Assembly: GCA_002784625.1 (NCBI GenBank)
Contig: PFLP01000002.1
Span: 1 to 33,644, forward strand
Length of the DNA stretch: 33,644 bases
From: Candidatus Pacebacteria bacterium CG_4_10_14_0_8_um_filter_42_14
GTDB taxonomy: Bacteria > Patescibacteriota > Microgenomatia > UBA1400 > PJMF01
Reading direction: 5' to 3'
A program made the position numbers and the translations under genes. The notes below the pieces were generated by a model that did no database searches, was not told where the DNA came from, and was given only the letters and a program-made list of their open reading frames with translations. This document shows, one piece after another, positions 22,558 through 31,399 of the stretch; positions within the stretch are counted from its first letter, which is position 1; each line of letters begins with the position of its first letter.

Positions 22558-23617
22558 TTCACCTTACTTAAGAACTTGGATTTTTATTGGTTTGTTAGCC
22601 TTAACAGCCGTTATTGTTGGATTTGCAACTAGATACTATCAAGAAAAATACCCACTTCCTTCTGCTTTGGCAGAGCCAATGATTCAAGAAAGCGAAGAAG
22701 TCGAAGAAGTAGTTGCCTCGTCATCCACAGAGTTGCCGTTATCCCAAAAAATGGCCGTGCCTCTCTTAATTGACTCCGACCACAATCTTACTTCTGACCT
22801 TGCTTGGATGGCAGAGAGAAAGTTTGGAGCAATTACAATTTTTGGCACAAACATTTCAAAAGATCAAATGAACTCAGTGAGTAACCAGCTGGCCTTATAT
22901 CCAGATTGGAATCCATTATTGATCGTGGATCACGAAGGAGGAACAGTTCAGCGCTTGAGCGGGGAAGGTTTTACAAAATTACCAAGTTGGCAGGAGCTTT
23001 GTACTTTACCAGAGGAAGAGCAGGTGAGTTTGCTCGATGCTTCTTTTTCTGAATTAAAAGAGGTCGGGATCAATATGGTCCTTGCCCCCGTAGTTGATCT
23101 TGGGCCAAGTCCAGTTTTAAAAAGTCGTGCCTGTTCTTCTGACCCAAAAGTAGTCGTCGCAGCTACCAAACGTTTTATTGCCCAGGCTAAAAAATATAAT
23201 ATCCAACCAGTTCTAAAACATTATCCAGGCCTTGGGACTGCAAAATTTGATTCTCATAAGTCTTTTGAAGTCATTCAGCCGACAGAAGCTGATCTTCAGG
23301 TTTTTTCAGACTTACTTGATCTCTATCCAGATCTATCGGTGATGATTGCTCATGTTGGTATCGCTAATCAGGAATCTGACTTGCCATGTTCTTTGAGTTC
23401 CTCTTGTATTAATTCATTAAAAACACTTTATCCAGATACCTATATCATCAGCGATGCTTTAGAAATGAAGGGCGCCTTAGAATTGCCAGACGGATCAGAG
23501 CGGAGCCTGAGTGAGGCGACAGAAATGGCCATGAGTGCTGGCGTTGATCTTCTTTTGTACGGCAGTCCAGTATCTTATGAAGAGATTGACGCAGTGCTCA
23601 ACGAACTTAATCCTTAA
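22541..23617 (+). CDS. GH3 beta-N-acetylhexosaminidase-like enzyme, membrane anchored
   Basis: This is a 358-aa protein with an N-terminal membrane anchor (about 10-29) and a glycoside hydrolase family 3 barrel. It contains LLIVDHEGGTVQRL, VLAPVVDLGP, LKHYPGLGTAKFDSHKSF (the Asp237-Ser-His239 acid/base dyad typical of NagZ) and ISDALEMKGAL (Asp305, nucleophile). It would cleave terminal N-acetylglucosamine from wall fragments or glycans outside the cell. In NagZ the third segment is usually KHFPGHG; here the second His is Leu. The anchor and extracytoplasmic location differ from cytoplasmic Gram-negative NagZ. Its start overlaps the preceding gene by 17 nt. Confidence 0.88.
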   Translation: MLRKNNSPYLRTWIFIGLLALTAVIVGFATRYYQEKYPLPSALAEPMIQESEEVEEVVASSSTELPLSQKMAVPLLIDSDHNLTSDLAWMAERKFGAITIFGTNISKDQMNSVSNQLALYPDWNPLLIVDHEGGTVQRLSGEGFTKLPSWQELCTLPEEEQVSLLDASFSELKEVGINMVLAPVVDLGPSPVLKSRACSSDPKVVVAATKRFIAQAKKYNIQPVLKHYPGLGTAKFDSHKSFEVIQPTEADLQVFSDLLDLYPDLSVMIAHVGIANQESDLPCSLSSSCINSLKTLYPDTYIISDALEMKGALELPDGSERSLSEATEMAMSAGVDLLLYGSPVSYEEIDAVLNELNP

Positions 23618-23664
23618 TTCCATCGTCGGCATATGCTCAAAAAATGTTTCTTTTTAACAAAAAG

Positions 23665-23693
23665 TTGATCTACTAATAAATACAAGATATCAT
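23665..23693 (+). promoter_or_regulatory. Sigma-70-like promoter of the orphan gene at 23743
   Basis: TTGATC and TATCAT are separated by exactly 17 nt. The predicted start site near 23700 leaves a leader of about 43 nt. This -35/-10 layout contrasts with the extended -10, near-leaderless promoters of most other genes here. Confidence 0.4.
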
Positions 23694-23742
23694 TTACGAG
23701 TGCGCACATGATCGAATAATAATTGCCATATGAACATTACCT

Positions 23743-25020
23743 ATGAATGAGCCCAAAGAGCAAGCTTTTGATCAACCAATGATAATCGACGAACTGGTTG
23801 GGTCAATGTATCCAGAAGCAAGTGTTTTTGACAAGGATTGGATAGCTCAAAATATAACAACAATTTTAAAAGCTACTGCGGATGGTGAACATCAGACTAT
23901 GTACTATCCAGCTTGTGGAACAGATCTTATCAGACCATTGCTCGCATATAACTTAGACAGCATTATAGCTGTCGATAATAATGAAGAAGTCTTAAAATCA
24001 GTTTTGTCTACGCTTGATAAGCTGGGTGTTAATCCGGTGGTAAATACAGTTGGTGATAACGCCAAAGAGCTAGTATTTGAAATGTGGGGAAAAAATAGAA
24101 AAATATTATTAGTCATTGATGATGCAAGAATACTGACTCCACTGATACCTGAGAGGACAGATATCCTGCATATATACTTCCCAACTGGAGCAGATCGAGA
24201 ATTAGAAAATTATTTTTCTAAGCCTGGAGAAAACACATGGAGAATTAATCCAACTCTTGATGCTGTCAACATTACAAGGATAAATGTTGGCGGTTTTTTA
24301 GTAATTAACGAAATGCCAATTGTTTCTGAAAGAGGACTCGTTTCAGCGAGCCTGTTGGAAATTGCTGGCATTGATCAAATAGAGATTACTAAAAGACATC
24401 CTCAATACGTAATGACTAGCTTCTATCCAGATAGTAATGAGCTTCATGGAATGAATCGTAATGGAGCAATTTTTCATAAGAAAAAAGAAGTCGCAGCTGG
24501 GGTATTGAGAGAAGTTCAAGAGGGAATTGAGATGTGTAATTGGGCCGATTACATTTTGATGGAGATCGAACGTGGGAATTTTGAATTTCTAGGAAATCTA
24601 GATTATGTTTATGAATTGAAGAAGGCCACGCTAGAATTTGTTCAGGGATATTTGAAAGATTGTGAAAAGATTATTGCAGAAATGAAGCATGACGGTGTTG
24701 ACTTAACTCTGGCAAATTCTTATGGAAATGATTTTGCCAAAAGATTGCTCTCATCAATTAAAAGAATTCAAAGTAATTTTATTGGTTTCATCAGAACGTA
24801 TGACGATCTTGTTTTTGGAATCCCAACCGGAAAAAAAGAATTCGATGATACAGATCTTCTTTCAGTTGGAATTATTCTTGATCAGGAAACAAGCTCGTAT
24901 CGCTCAAATATCTGGCCCATCGCGCTTCCATATCTTCAGAAAGAAGAAATTCGTCAATGGGTTTTAGAATTTTCTAAATTAGATATAGATAAAATGTTCA
25001 CTGACGAAGAACTGGCATAA
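23743..25020 (+). CDS. Orphan protein with methyltransferase-like N-terminus
   Basis: This is a 425-aa soluble protein that I do not recognise. The segment YYPACGTDLIRPLLAY (54-69) followed by IIAVDNNEE (74-82) resembles motifs I and II of class I SAM-dependent methyltransferases, with Asp78 as the likely cofactor-binding acid. The C-terminal half (about 250-425) is helical and Lys/Glu-rich without a known motif. The gene is monocistronic, A+T-rich and has its own promoter, suggesting acquisition. Methyltransferase function is tentative because the motif I glycines are reduced to one. Confidence 0.7.
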   Translation: MNEPKEQAFDQPMIIDELVGSMYPEASVFDKDWIAQNITTILKATADGEHQTMYYPACGTDLIRPLLAYNLDSIIAVDNNEEVLKSVLSTLDKLGVNPVVNTVGDNAKELVFEMWGKNRKILLVIDDARILTPLIPERTDILHIYFPTGADRELENYFSKPGENTWRINPTLDAVNITRINVGGFLVINEMPIVSERGLVSASLLEIAGIDQIEITKRHPQYVMTSFYPDSNELHGMNRNGAIFHKKKEVAAGVLREVQEGIEMCNWADYILMEIERGNFEFLGNLDYVYELKKATLEFVQGYLKDCEKIIAEMKHDGVDLTLANSYGNDFAKRLLSSIKRIQSNFIGFIRTYDDLVFGIPTGKKEFDDTDLLSVGIILDQETSSYRSNIWPIALPYLQKEEIRQWVLEFSKLDIDKMFTDEELA

Positions 25021-25082
25021 AGTGTTTCCGTTTTTGCTATCAATATTATTTTTCTACTTATGATTACAGTAAGCCCTTAATT

Positions 25083-25091
25083 TGCTACAAT
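25083..25091 (+). promoter_or_regulatory. Extended -10 promoter of the 25098-26801 operon
   Basis: TGCTACAAT, identical to the box upstream of the pilin pair, ends 6 nt before the GTG at 25098 and 12 nt before an in-frame ATG at 25104. It drives the operon containing lgt. Confidence 0.55.
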
Positions 25092-25097
25092 AGAATT

Positions 25098-25577
25098 GTG
25101 CTAATGTTTAGACAACTTCTCGCAAAACTTTTATTACCAACACTTTTGGTCGGAGCTTTCTTTTTTTTCAAATTAAACGCAGACATAGCGGAGTGGAAAG
25201 CTTTGCTCACTATTTCCATCGGTGCGTATCTAGGCGTCCTTTTTCTTTGGTTTGATAGCGCTCTCATGTGCCGGCAGTATCAAGAAAACGGCGAGGTCAC
25301 TCTAATCACTCGCTCTCTACCATTTATTCTTTCTTATGCGGCGGTCGCATTTTGGATGGTGACTTCTTCAGCTAGCCTAGTTGGAAGCGCCATGGCAGTA
25401 GGAATTGGCAGTTCGCTCTTGGTGGAAATGACTCATCTTCGCTTAGATACCGAGGGCTTTAATCAGCGCTTTTTAAAACACCTAACTAGACCTTTCTCAC
25501 AACAAGCGATTGGCAACATGGTTGCTATTGGTTGGATATTCCTTTTTGTTATCACTGCTCTGATGTTCAGGTTTTAA
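25098..25577 (+). CDS. Multi-pass membrane protein of unknown function
   Basis: This is a 159-aa protein with about four hydrophobic helices (near 5-25, 35-52, 72-110, 137-156), the third region probably two spans. The GTG at 25098 or the ATG at 25104 is the start; the -10 box favours a near-leaderless message. It sits 4 nt before lgt. No family is recognised. Confidence 0.72.
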   Translation: MLMFRQLLAKLLLPTLLVGAFFFFKLNADIAEWKALLTISIGAYLGVLFLWFDSALMCRQYQENGEVTLITRSLPFILSYAAVAFWMVTSSASLVGSAMAVGIGSSLLVEMTHLRLDTEGFNQRFLKHLTRPFSQQAIGNMVAIGWIFLFVITALMFRF

Positions 25578-25581
25578 GCCC

Positions 25582-26358
25582 ATGGTCGAGCCTTCATTTT
25601 CATTCTTTGGATTAACCATTCGCTGGTACGGGATTTTCATCGCATCTGGCGGAGTCTTGGCTTTTAACATTATCGAAAAACAGTCAAAAAAATATCAATT
25701 ATCAACTTCTCAGTTAAATAAGATGTCAGTCTATGCAGTTATAGGCGGTTTTCTTGGGGCTAGAATGTGGCATTTAGCTACTGATTGGCATTTATACGCA
25801 AACAACCTGATTGAAATTTTCGCTATCTGGAGAGGAGGCATGAGTATTTTTGGGGCAGTGGCTGGTGGCCTGGTTGCCTTGGTTATTTATAGCCGAAGAT
25901 CAAGAGTTAAATTTTGGAAAATGAGTGATTTGCTCATTTTTGGTTTACCTCTTGGGCAGATAGTGGGGCGTTTAGGAAACTGGGTGAATGGCGAACTGTA
26001 CGGTTTGCCAACAAACTTGCCATGGAAATTGTTTGTGGCTCCAGAGAATAGATTAGCTGGTTTTGAGACTGCTTCTTATTACCACCCGCTCTTTTTGTAC
26101 GAAATAATTTTGCTCAGCATTTTTCTAATCTTTGTTTGGTTGAGAGAGACGCGAGCGAAAAACTCCTGGCAAGTCGGGAGCGGGAAATTAACATTGTTAT
26201 TTATCGCCTACTACAGTTTTATTCGCATCTTACTTGATTTTCTGCGCCTCGATAAAGCAACGGCTTTTGGAAGCCAAATTGGAATAAATCAAGTAGTTTG
26301 TATCATTGCCTTCTTAACTGTAGTAATTATCTGGAAGAGAAGATATAAAAAACCATGA
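25582..26358 (+). CDS. lgt: Prolipoprotein diacylglyceryl transferase
   Basis: This is a 258-aa integral membrane enzyme that transfers diacylglycerol from phosphatidylglycerol to the lipobox cysteine of prolipoproteins. It has about seven helices. Conserved segments are IRWYGIFIASG near the N-terminus, the signature VGRLGNWVNGELYG, HPLFLYE, and a C-terminal YYSFIRILLDFLR. Length and motif order are standard. It overlaps the downstream DUF192 lipoprotein gene (ATGA), a probable substrate. Confidence 0.94.
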   Translation: MVEPSFSFFGLTIRWYGIFIASGGVLAFNIIEKQSKKYQLSTSQLNKMSVYAVIGGFLGARMWHLATDWHLYANNLIEIFAIWRGGMSIFGAVAGGLVALVIYSRRSRVKFWKMSDLLIFGLPLGQIVGRLGNWVNGELYGLPTNLPWKLFVAPENRLAGFETASYYHPLFLYEIILLSIFLIFVWLRETRAKNSWQVGSGKLTLLFIAYYSFIRILLDFLRLDKATAFGSQIGINQVVCIIAFLTVVIIWKRRYKKP

Positions 26359-26801
26359 AAAAGATTTTCGCCATTCTAATTGCCTCAATAATACTTTCTG
26401 GTTGCACAATGGGTGTGGTTCCTAATAAATCTAACCTTGAAACTATTTCGATAGATAATCATGAGTTTCAAGTAGAAGTCAGAAGGACCCCAGATGAATT
26501 AGCCCAGGGACTTAGCGGTCGCACGGAAATTGGCTCAGATGGGATGCTATTTTATTTACCACAAAGACAAGTAGCGAGTTTTTGGATGAAGGATATGCTA
26601 TTTGCTATCGATATGGTCTGGATTGATGATGAAAAAGTTGTGGATATATCTTCCAATGTTCCATTTCCAAATCCAGAAGTTCCTTTGAATAAATTGCCAA
26701 CTTATAGTCCTAAGCAGCCAGTGACTCTTGTGCTGGAGCTTGATGCGGGTGGGGCTGAACGATTTGATATAAAAATCGGTAGTTTAGTCGTCCTAAAATA
26801 G
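26355..26801 (+). CDS. DUF192 lipoprotein
   Basis: This is a 148-aa protein with a lipoprotein signal peptide and lipobox (LSGC, Cys17). The DUF192 core follows, with the recognisable RRTPDELAQGLSGR, MLFYL, SFWMKDMLFAIDMVWID and a C-terminal VLELDAG. The family is widespread, small and functionally obscure. The gene overlaps lgt by 4 nt, the enzyme that would lipidate it. Confidence 0.9.
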   Translation: MKKIFAILIASIILSGCTMGVVPNKSNLETISIDNHEFQVEVRRTPDELAQGLSGRTEIGSDGMLFYLPQRQVASFWMKDMLFAIDMVWIDDEKVVDISSNVPFPNPEVPLNKLPTYSPKQPVTLVLELDAGGAERFDIKIGSLVVLK

Positions 26802-26822
26802 GCTGCTCTTTCCTCAAGCAAA

Positions 26823-26831
26823 TGATATGAT
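26823..26831 (+). promoter_or_regulatory. Extended -10 promoter of the T4SS ATPase operon
   Basis: TGATATGAT is a TGn-extended -10 box ending 8 nt before the ATG at 26840. The intergenic region is only 38 nt, leaving little room for other control. Confidence 0.45.
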
Positions 26832-26839
26832 GGATAGGC

Positions 26840-27487
26840 ATGTCACCAGCGCCCAACTCGCAGTCAGCAATTAGTGATTCGGCTCGTTCAAGAAGCTCGG
26901 CCATTTTGCGCCAGTTTCTTGGCAAACATGCTGGCCAAACTCAAGCAGCGGTTCCAACTCCAGCCCCAAGCTCAACTTCGTCACAACTTGACGTTCTTGA
27001 TAAAGTTTTAGCCGAGGTCGAAGCCAGCTCTAAGCCTGGAGAACCGAGTTCTTTAGCTCAGGCAGTCCCACAAGTGATCGACCAGATGACAGACACTCTT
27101 AATACTTCCGTAGGCTCAAGTGCGGGTAGTATCGAACGTCGTCAGCCAACCATGGATTTAGCTCCAGAACTAGCTGGCCATGCCCAGGTGGTTGATCAAG
27201 AACCAAGTCCAGAAATTTCTCCAGAAGTGGAGGGTTATTTAGAGGCAGTGGAAAATCATGTCAGTGAATTACCAGAGGAAATTGTCATTGCCGATGGCAC
27301 GATTCCCTCGGCTTCTCAGAACAAGACTGCCAAAAAAGTAGTGGTTTTGCCCATTTCCGAAGAAGAGGAAAAAGAAGGCAAGCACAAAAGTCCCAAGTGG
27401 AGTATTAAGTGGTTGATCACTTGGAGCCAAAAAATCATTAAAATGTTTAGAGGCGAAGTTGTTTATCGGCCAGCGGAGAACGAGTAA
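26840..27487 (+). CDS. Disordered acidic protein paired with the T4SS ATPase
   Basis: This 215-aa protein is mostly low-complexity, rich in Ser, Pro, Ala, Gln and Glu. A basic N-terminal stretch (SARSRSSAILRQFLGKHAG) and a C-terminal amphipathic segment (SPKWSIKWLITWSQKIIKMF) are its ordered parts; the latter could lie on the membrane. It overlaps the ATPase gene by 1 nt, so they are co-translated. It may act as an adaptor or recruitment factor for the ATPase, which is inference. No homology is recognised. Confidence 0.72.
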   Translation: MSPAPNSQSAISDSARSRSSAILRQFLGKHAGQTQAAVPTPAPSSTSSQLDVLDKVLAEVEASSKPGEPSSLAQAVPQVIDQMTDTLNTSVGSSAGSIERRQPTMDLAPELAGHAQVVDQEPSPEISPEVEGYLEAVENHVSELPEEIVIADGTIPSASQNKTAKKVVVLPISEEEEKEGKHKSPKWSIKWLITWSQKIIKMFRGEVVYRPAENE

Positions 27488-29823
27488 TGGGATTTAATCT
27501 TTCGAATCAAACAGAACAGCTAGTTTCCGTACTCGTTACAATCGGAGTGTTTTTGTTACTTTTGGCGATTTTTGTTGGATTTGCTTACATGGTTCTGCAG
27601 TGGTTTAAGCACAGGCATCGCCAGAGATATGCTCTGGACTTTATAACACTTTCAGTAAAAGTTCCAAAAGAAAATGAGATTAAGATTGATGCTGCTGAGC
27701 AAATGTTTGCTGGTCTTTACTCATTGAAAAAGTCTGGCATCAAAAAATTTCTCCAGGCAGAAGACGTAATTGCGTTTGAGATGGTGGCTTTGAAGGAGAA
27801 CATCGGCTTTTATGTTAGTTGTCCCAAGAAAATCCGCGATTTGGTTGAAAAACAAATTAATGGCGCTTATCCAGAAGCAGATATCAGGGAAGTTGATGAG
27901 ATCAATATCTTTAATCACAAGGGGAGAGTTAGTTTTACTTCCCTGAAGCTTGATAAGGGAAATAAATATCCTCTAAAAATGTATAAAGATTTGCCGACCG
28001 ACGGCCTATCGCTTACCACTTCTGGACTTGCCAAGATGGGTGAGGGTGAGGGAGCGATAGTCCAGTTACTACTTCAGCCAGTCAGCAATAGCTGGCACAA
28101 AAAATCTCGCCAATACGTTGCCGGCCAGAAGAAAAGAGAAGCTGATCCAGATAAAGCCACTTATCAGCACGATCCAAAAGAGATGGAATCAATTACGACA
28201 AAGGCAGAAAAGCCTGGATTTAGAGTTTCGTTGCGCATAGTTGTTTCATCGCCGCAAGATTATTTAGCCGAGTCTCATTTGAATAATATCAAAGGTGCCT
28301 TTTCCCAATTTTCTTCCGCCTACAACAGTTTTAAAACAGCCAGAATTCTTCTCAAGCATCTTTTCATGATTGACTTTTTATATCGATACATGCCGCTATT
28401 TAACAGAAACACGATGATCCTGAATACAGAGGAACTTGCGACGGTTTTGCATTTCCCTAATAAGACTGTCATTACACCACATATTAAGTGGTTGAATGCC
28501 AAAAATGCCCCAGCTCCAGAGGGAATTCCACATGAAGGGTTATATCTTGGCACTTCTAAGTATCGTGGCGAAAAGCGCAAGGTCTTTATGTCTCTTGATG
28601 ACAGACGTCGTCATATGTATATCATTGGGAAAACTGGTACAGGTAAATCAGAGTTTCTCAAGGAAATGATTCTTCAAGATATCGAAGATGGACATGGAGT
28701 ATGTGCGATCGATCCTCACGGAGAGTTTGTGGAAGATATTTTGCAATTAATGCCGCCAGAGCGTTCTGATGACGTGATTTACTTTAATCCTTCCGATCTC
28801 ACTCGGCCCATGGGTCTCAACATGATGGAAGCGGACTCAGAAGAGCAGCGCCACTTTGTCGTTAGCTCAATCATTGGGCTAATGTATAAGCTTTATGATC
28901 CTCACCGCACCGGTATTATCGGTCCTCGTTTTGAGCACGCGATCAGAAACGCTATGTTGACGATTATGTACAAGAAGGGCACAACTTTTATCGAGCTTGT
29001 ACGCGCTTTAACAGATGCCAAGTATGTTCAGGAGCTTCTGCCCTTTGTTCTGGATCCAGTGGTCAAGCGCTACTGGACTGACCAGATCGCCCAGACTTCA
29101 GATTTTCATAAGTCAGAAGTGCTTGACTACATTGTTTCTAAGTTTGGTCGATTCGTGACCAACAAAACCATGAGAAATATTATTGGTCAGCCGAGTAGTT
29201 CCTTTAATTTTCGCCAAGCAATGGACGAGAAGAAGATTATCCTCTGCAATCTTTCTAAGGGTATTTTGGGTGAAGAGGACGCTAAATTTTTGGGTTTGAT
29301 TTTAGTTCCAAAGGTTTTGACTGCGGCCATGAGTCGGCAGAATATCCCCATGGATCAACGTCATGACTTTTTTCTTTATGTCGATGAGTTCCAGAATTAT
29401 GCCACTGAGGATTTTGCGGTTATTCTCTCAGAGGCTCGTAAATATCGCCTAAATCTTATTGTCGCTAATCAGTTCGTTGGCCAGATTGATGAGGAAGTGA
29501 AGAATGCTGTTTTTGGTAACGTCGGTACCATTGTTTCTTTCCGCGTCGGTGTACCTGATGCCAATTTCTTGCAGCATGAATTTACGCCAATATTTAATGA
29601 TAATGACCTTATTAATATTGAAAAATATCATGTTTATATCAAGACAATTGTGAATAATGAGCCGATGCCACCTTTCAGTATGTCTCTCGAGAAAGATATG
29701 GATCAGGTTAAGGCCAGAATGAATCTCAAACAAGCTGAAATGATTAAAGAACTGTCGCGACTGAAGTATGGCAGGGACAAGGATGTGGTCGAAGTTGAGA
29801 TCCAACAGCGCAGTAATCTTTAG
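27487..29823 (+). CDS. Type IV secretion-type DNA-translocase/coupling ATPase
   Basis: This 778-aa protein has one N-terminal transmembrane helix (about 13-38) followed by a long soluble N-domain (about 50-370). A RecA-fold motor domain carries the Walker A GKTGTGKS (381-388) and the Walker B LYVDEFQ (D633-E634). Further conserved segments are AIDPHGEF, FEHAIRNAML and IVANQFVGQID. The motor resembles TraG/VirD4 and HerA/DUF87 ATPases of type IV secretion and DNA translocation. It is probably the motor for the pilin-domain machine, although the genes are 17 kb away. A VirB4-type assignment cannot be excluded; the membrane anchor and single motor fit either. Confidence 0.9.
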   Translation: MGFNLSNQTEQLVSVLVTIGVFLLLLAIFVGFAYMVLQWFKHRHRQRYALDFITLSVKVPKENEIKIDAAEQMFAGLYSLKKSGIKKFLQAEDVIAFEMVALKENIGFYVSCPKKIRDLVEKQINGAYPEADIREVDEINIFNHKGRVSFTSLKLDKGNKYPLKMYKDLPTDGLSLTTSGLAKMGEGEGAIVQLLLQPVSNSWHKKSRQYVAGQKKREADPDKATYQHDPKEMESITTKAEKPGFRVSLRIVVSSPQDYLAESHLNNIKGAFSQFSSAYNSFKTARILLKHLFMIDFLYRYMPLFNRNTMILNTEELATVLHFPNKTVITPHIKWLNAKNAPAPEGIPHEGLYLGTSKYRGEKRKVFMSLDDRRRHMYIIGKTGTGKSEFLKEMILQDIEDGHGVCAIDPHGEFVEDILQLMPPERSDDVIYFNPSDLTRPMGLNMMEADSEEQRHFVVSSIIGLMYKLYDPHRTGIIGPRFEHAIRNAMLTIMYKKGTTFIELVRALTDAKYVQELLPFVLDPVVKRYWTDQIAQTSDFHKSEVLDYIVSKFGRFVTNKTMRNIIGQPSSSFNFRQAMDEKKIILCNLSKGILGEEDAKFLGLILVPKVLTAAMSRQNIPMDQRHDFFLYVDEFQNYATEDFAVILSEARKYRLNLIVANQFVGQIDEEVKNAVFGNVGTIVSFRVGVPDANFLQHEFTPIFNDNDLINIEKYHVYIKTIVNNEPMPPFSMSLEKDMDQVKARMNLKQAEMIKELSRLKYGRDKDVVEVEIQQRSNL

Positions 29824-29826
29824 TTA

Positions 29827-30180
29827 CTACTCATTTTTAGAATAATTCTGGCGAGTTTCGTAATCTGTGATAACTTGTTTGCAGTACTCATAGCGGCCAT
29901 ATTCGAAAGCCTTTTCATGGAGCGGTTGATCTGACTTGTCACTGGAGATTGTCCCCAAAACATTCCCTGCATTTTTTGTCAGACTTGTAGCTTGCCCAGT
30001 AACTTCAGTCGCCACTTGGTTAAGTTCTGGATTTAATCCTCCCAAGTTTGATAATTTGCTTCCCAGCTCATTTGCAGTTTCTTTCAGAGAGAATGTATCT
30101 TGAGTTGGAAGTAAAACGTAAGCCGCCAAAACCATTAATCCAAGCAAAAAAATAGTAAAGAAAACTCGAGCTTTACGCAT
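29827..30180 (-). CDS. Small membrane-anchored hypothetical protein
   Basis: This 117-aa protein has an N-terminal transmembrane helix (about 6-24) and an extracytoplasmic helical tail rich in Asn, Ser, Leu and Thr. It is not recognised. A TATACT box ends 5 nt before its ATG. It ends 3 nt from the end of the convergent ATPase gene and starts just after the MacB-like permease gene, so it may also be read through from that operon. Confidence 0.68.
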   Translation of the reverse strand: MRKARVFFTIFLLGLMVLAAYVLLPTQDTFSLKETANELGSKLSNLGGLNPELNQVATEVTGQATSLTKNAGNVLGTISSDKSDQPLHEKAFEYGRYEYCKQVITDYETRQNYSKNE

Positions 30181-30185
30181 ATCTC

Positions 30186-30191
30186 AGTATA
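30186..30191 (-). promoter_or_regulatory. -10 box of the small membrane-protein gene
   Basis: On the minus strand TATACT ends 5 nt before the ATG at 30180. It lies in the 13-nt gap after the permease gene. No TGn extension or -35 is seen, so it is weaker evidence than the other boxes. Confidence 0.35.
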
Positions 30192-30193
30192 CC

Positions 30194-31399
30194 TTACTCG
30201 TATCGTAGGGCTTCAATTGGAGAAAGATCAGCAGCTCTTTTAGCCGGGGCTGCTCCAAAGACAAGACCGACCAATGTAGAGACGCCAAAAGCAAGAAGCA
30301 CGGCATCGTAAGTGATTTTAGCTGGCAAATATGCTTGCATAGCAAGAGTTCCGAGGAAAGCGATAAGAATGCCAATGGCTCCCCCAAGCAGTGACAAGAT
30401 TGCCGCTTCAATGAGGAACTGCAAAAGAATCAGATTCGGTGTCGCGCCGAGAGCTTTTCTTAAGCCAATCTCCCTGGTTCGCTCCGTTACCGAGACAAGC
30501 ATGATATTCATGATGCCAATACCGCCAACCAATAGAGAAATACTGGCGATGCCTCCCAATCCAATCGTCAGCATAGATAGAATTTGGTTGATTGTACCGA
30601 GAATTTCAGATTGATCGACAACCGAGAACTCATCATCTTTTAGGGTTTTTTCAAGCTCTTTCTCTATGGCCTTGATGTGTTCAGGAACTCTCTCAGTTGT
30701 TTTAGTCTTGGTGATGATACGAATGATGGTGTCGGTGTCGTAGCTCTTGAAAAAAGTTCTGAGAGGAATATAGACATAAGTGTCAAAGGAAGGACCGCCC
30801 ATGCCACCGCCTTTTTTCTCGGCTACACCGACGACTGTAAAAGTCTGATCTCCAAGCTTGACCCGTTTCCCAATAGGATCAATGCTTCCAAATAAGTTGA
30901 TAGCAACCTCGAAGCCAAGCACGGCCACTCGATCGCTGGCTCCATACTCATTTTCAGAAAAGAAGCGGCCTTTAATGGTTTTGGTATTGAAGACCTCGCC
31001 GTAGTTTGAGGTTGTGCCAAAAACAGTTGTTTGCTTTGTTTTTGCCTGGAATGAAATTCGTGAGGCCTGAATATTAAATGGGGCTACCGCCGAGACGTGT
31101 TCTCGTAGTCGTTCTAGATTTCGAACCTCAGTTTGTGTTAATTGGCTATTAATAACACTTGTAGCAGAACCTTCACCACTGAAGCTTCCATTTTCGTCAA
31201 AAATATCTCCGGGAAAAATTAATACAGTATTGGCTCCCAGTGCGTCAAATTGGTCTGTAACGAAAGCAGAGAGGCCATTGCCGATCGCTGTCAGTAAGAC
31301 GACGGAGGAGACACCGATAATCACGCCAAGCATCGTTAAGAATGACCTCATCTTATTGGTCAAAATCGCTTTGAAAGCAATTGTTGCGACTGATAACAT
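30194..31399 (-). CDS. MacB-like ABC transporter permease (FtsX family)
   Basis: This 401-aa protein has an N-terminal helix (about 19-42), a large extracytoplasmic domain (about 50-265) and three C-terminal helices (about 277-305, 325-355, 360-388). The coupling segment TERTREIGLRKALGA links it to the ATPase. Typical MacB-type permease features are MLGVIIGVSSVV at the N-terminus. It works with the ATPase and the MacA-like subunit to move a substrate by mechanotransmission. It overlaps the ATPase gene by 1 nt. The substrate is unknown. Confidence 0.92.
   Translation of the reverse strand: MLSVATIAFKAILTNKMRSFLTMLGVIIGVSSVVLLTAIGNGLSAFVTDQFDALGANTVLIFPGDIFDENGSFSGEGSATSVINSQLTQTEVRNLERLREHVSAVAPFNIQASRISFQAKTKQTTVFGTTSNYGEVFNTKTIKGRFFSENEYGASDRVAVLGFEVAINLFGSIDPIGKRVKLGDQTFTVVGVAEKKGGGMGGPSFDTYVYIPLRTFFKSYDTDTIIRIITKTKTTERVPEHIKAIEKELEKTLKDDEFSVVDQSEILGTINQILSMLTIGLGGIASISLLVGGIGIMNIMLVSVTERTREIGLRKALGATPNLILLQFLIEAAILSLLGGAIGILIAFLGTLAMQAYLPAKITYDAVLLAFGVSTLVGLVFGAAPAKRAADLSPIEALRYE

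Noticed and set aside
23618-23664. Possible terminator after the GH3 gene (CTTTTT/AAAAAG)
   Set aside because: The stem is only A-T pairs with a 3-nt loop and lacks a following T-run, so stability is too low to call.
117-29823. Complete conjugative type IV secretion system
   Set aside because: Only pilin-domain proteins and one motor ATPase are seen. No relaxase, VirB8, VirB9 or VirB10 proteins are present in the window.
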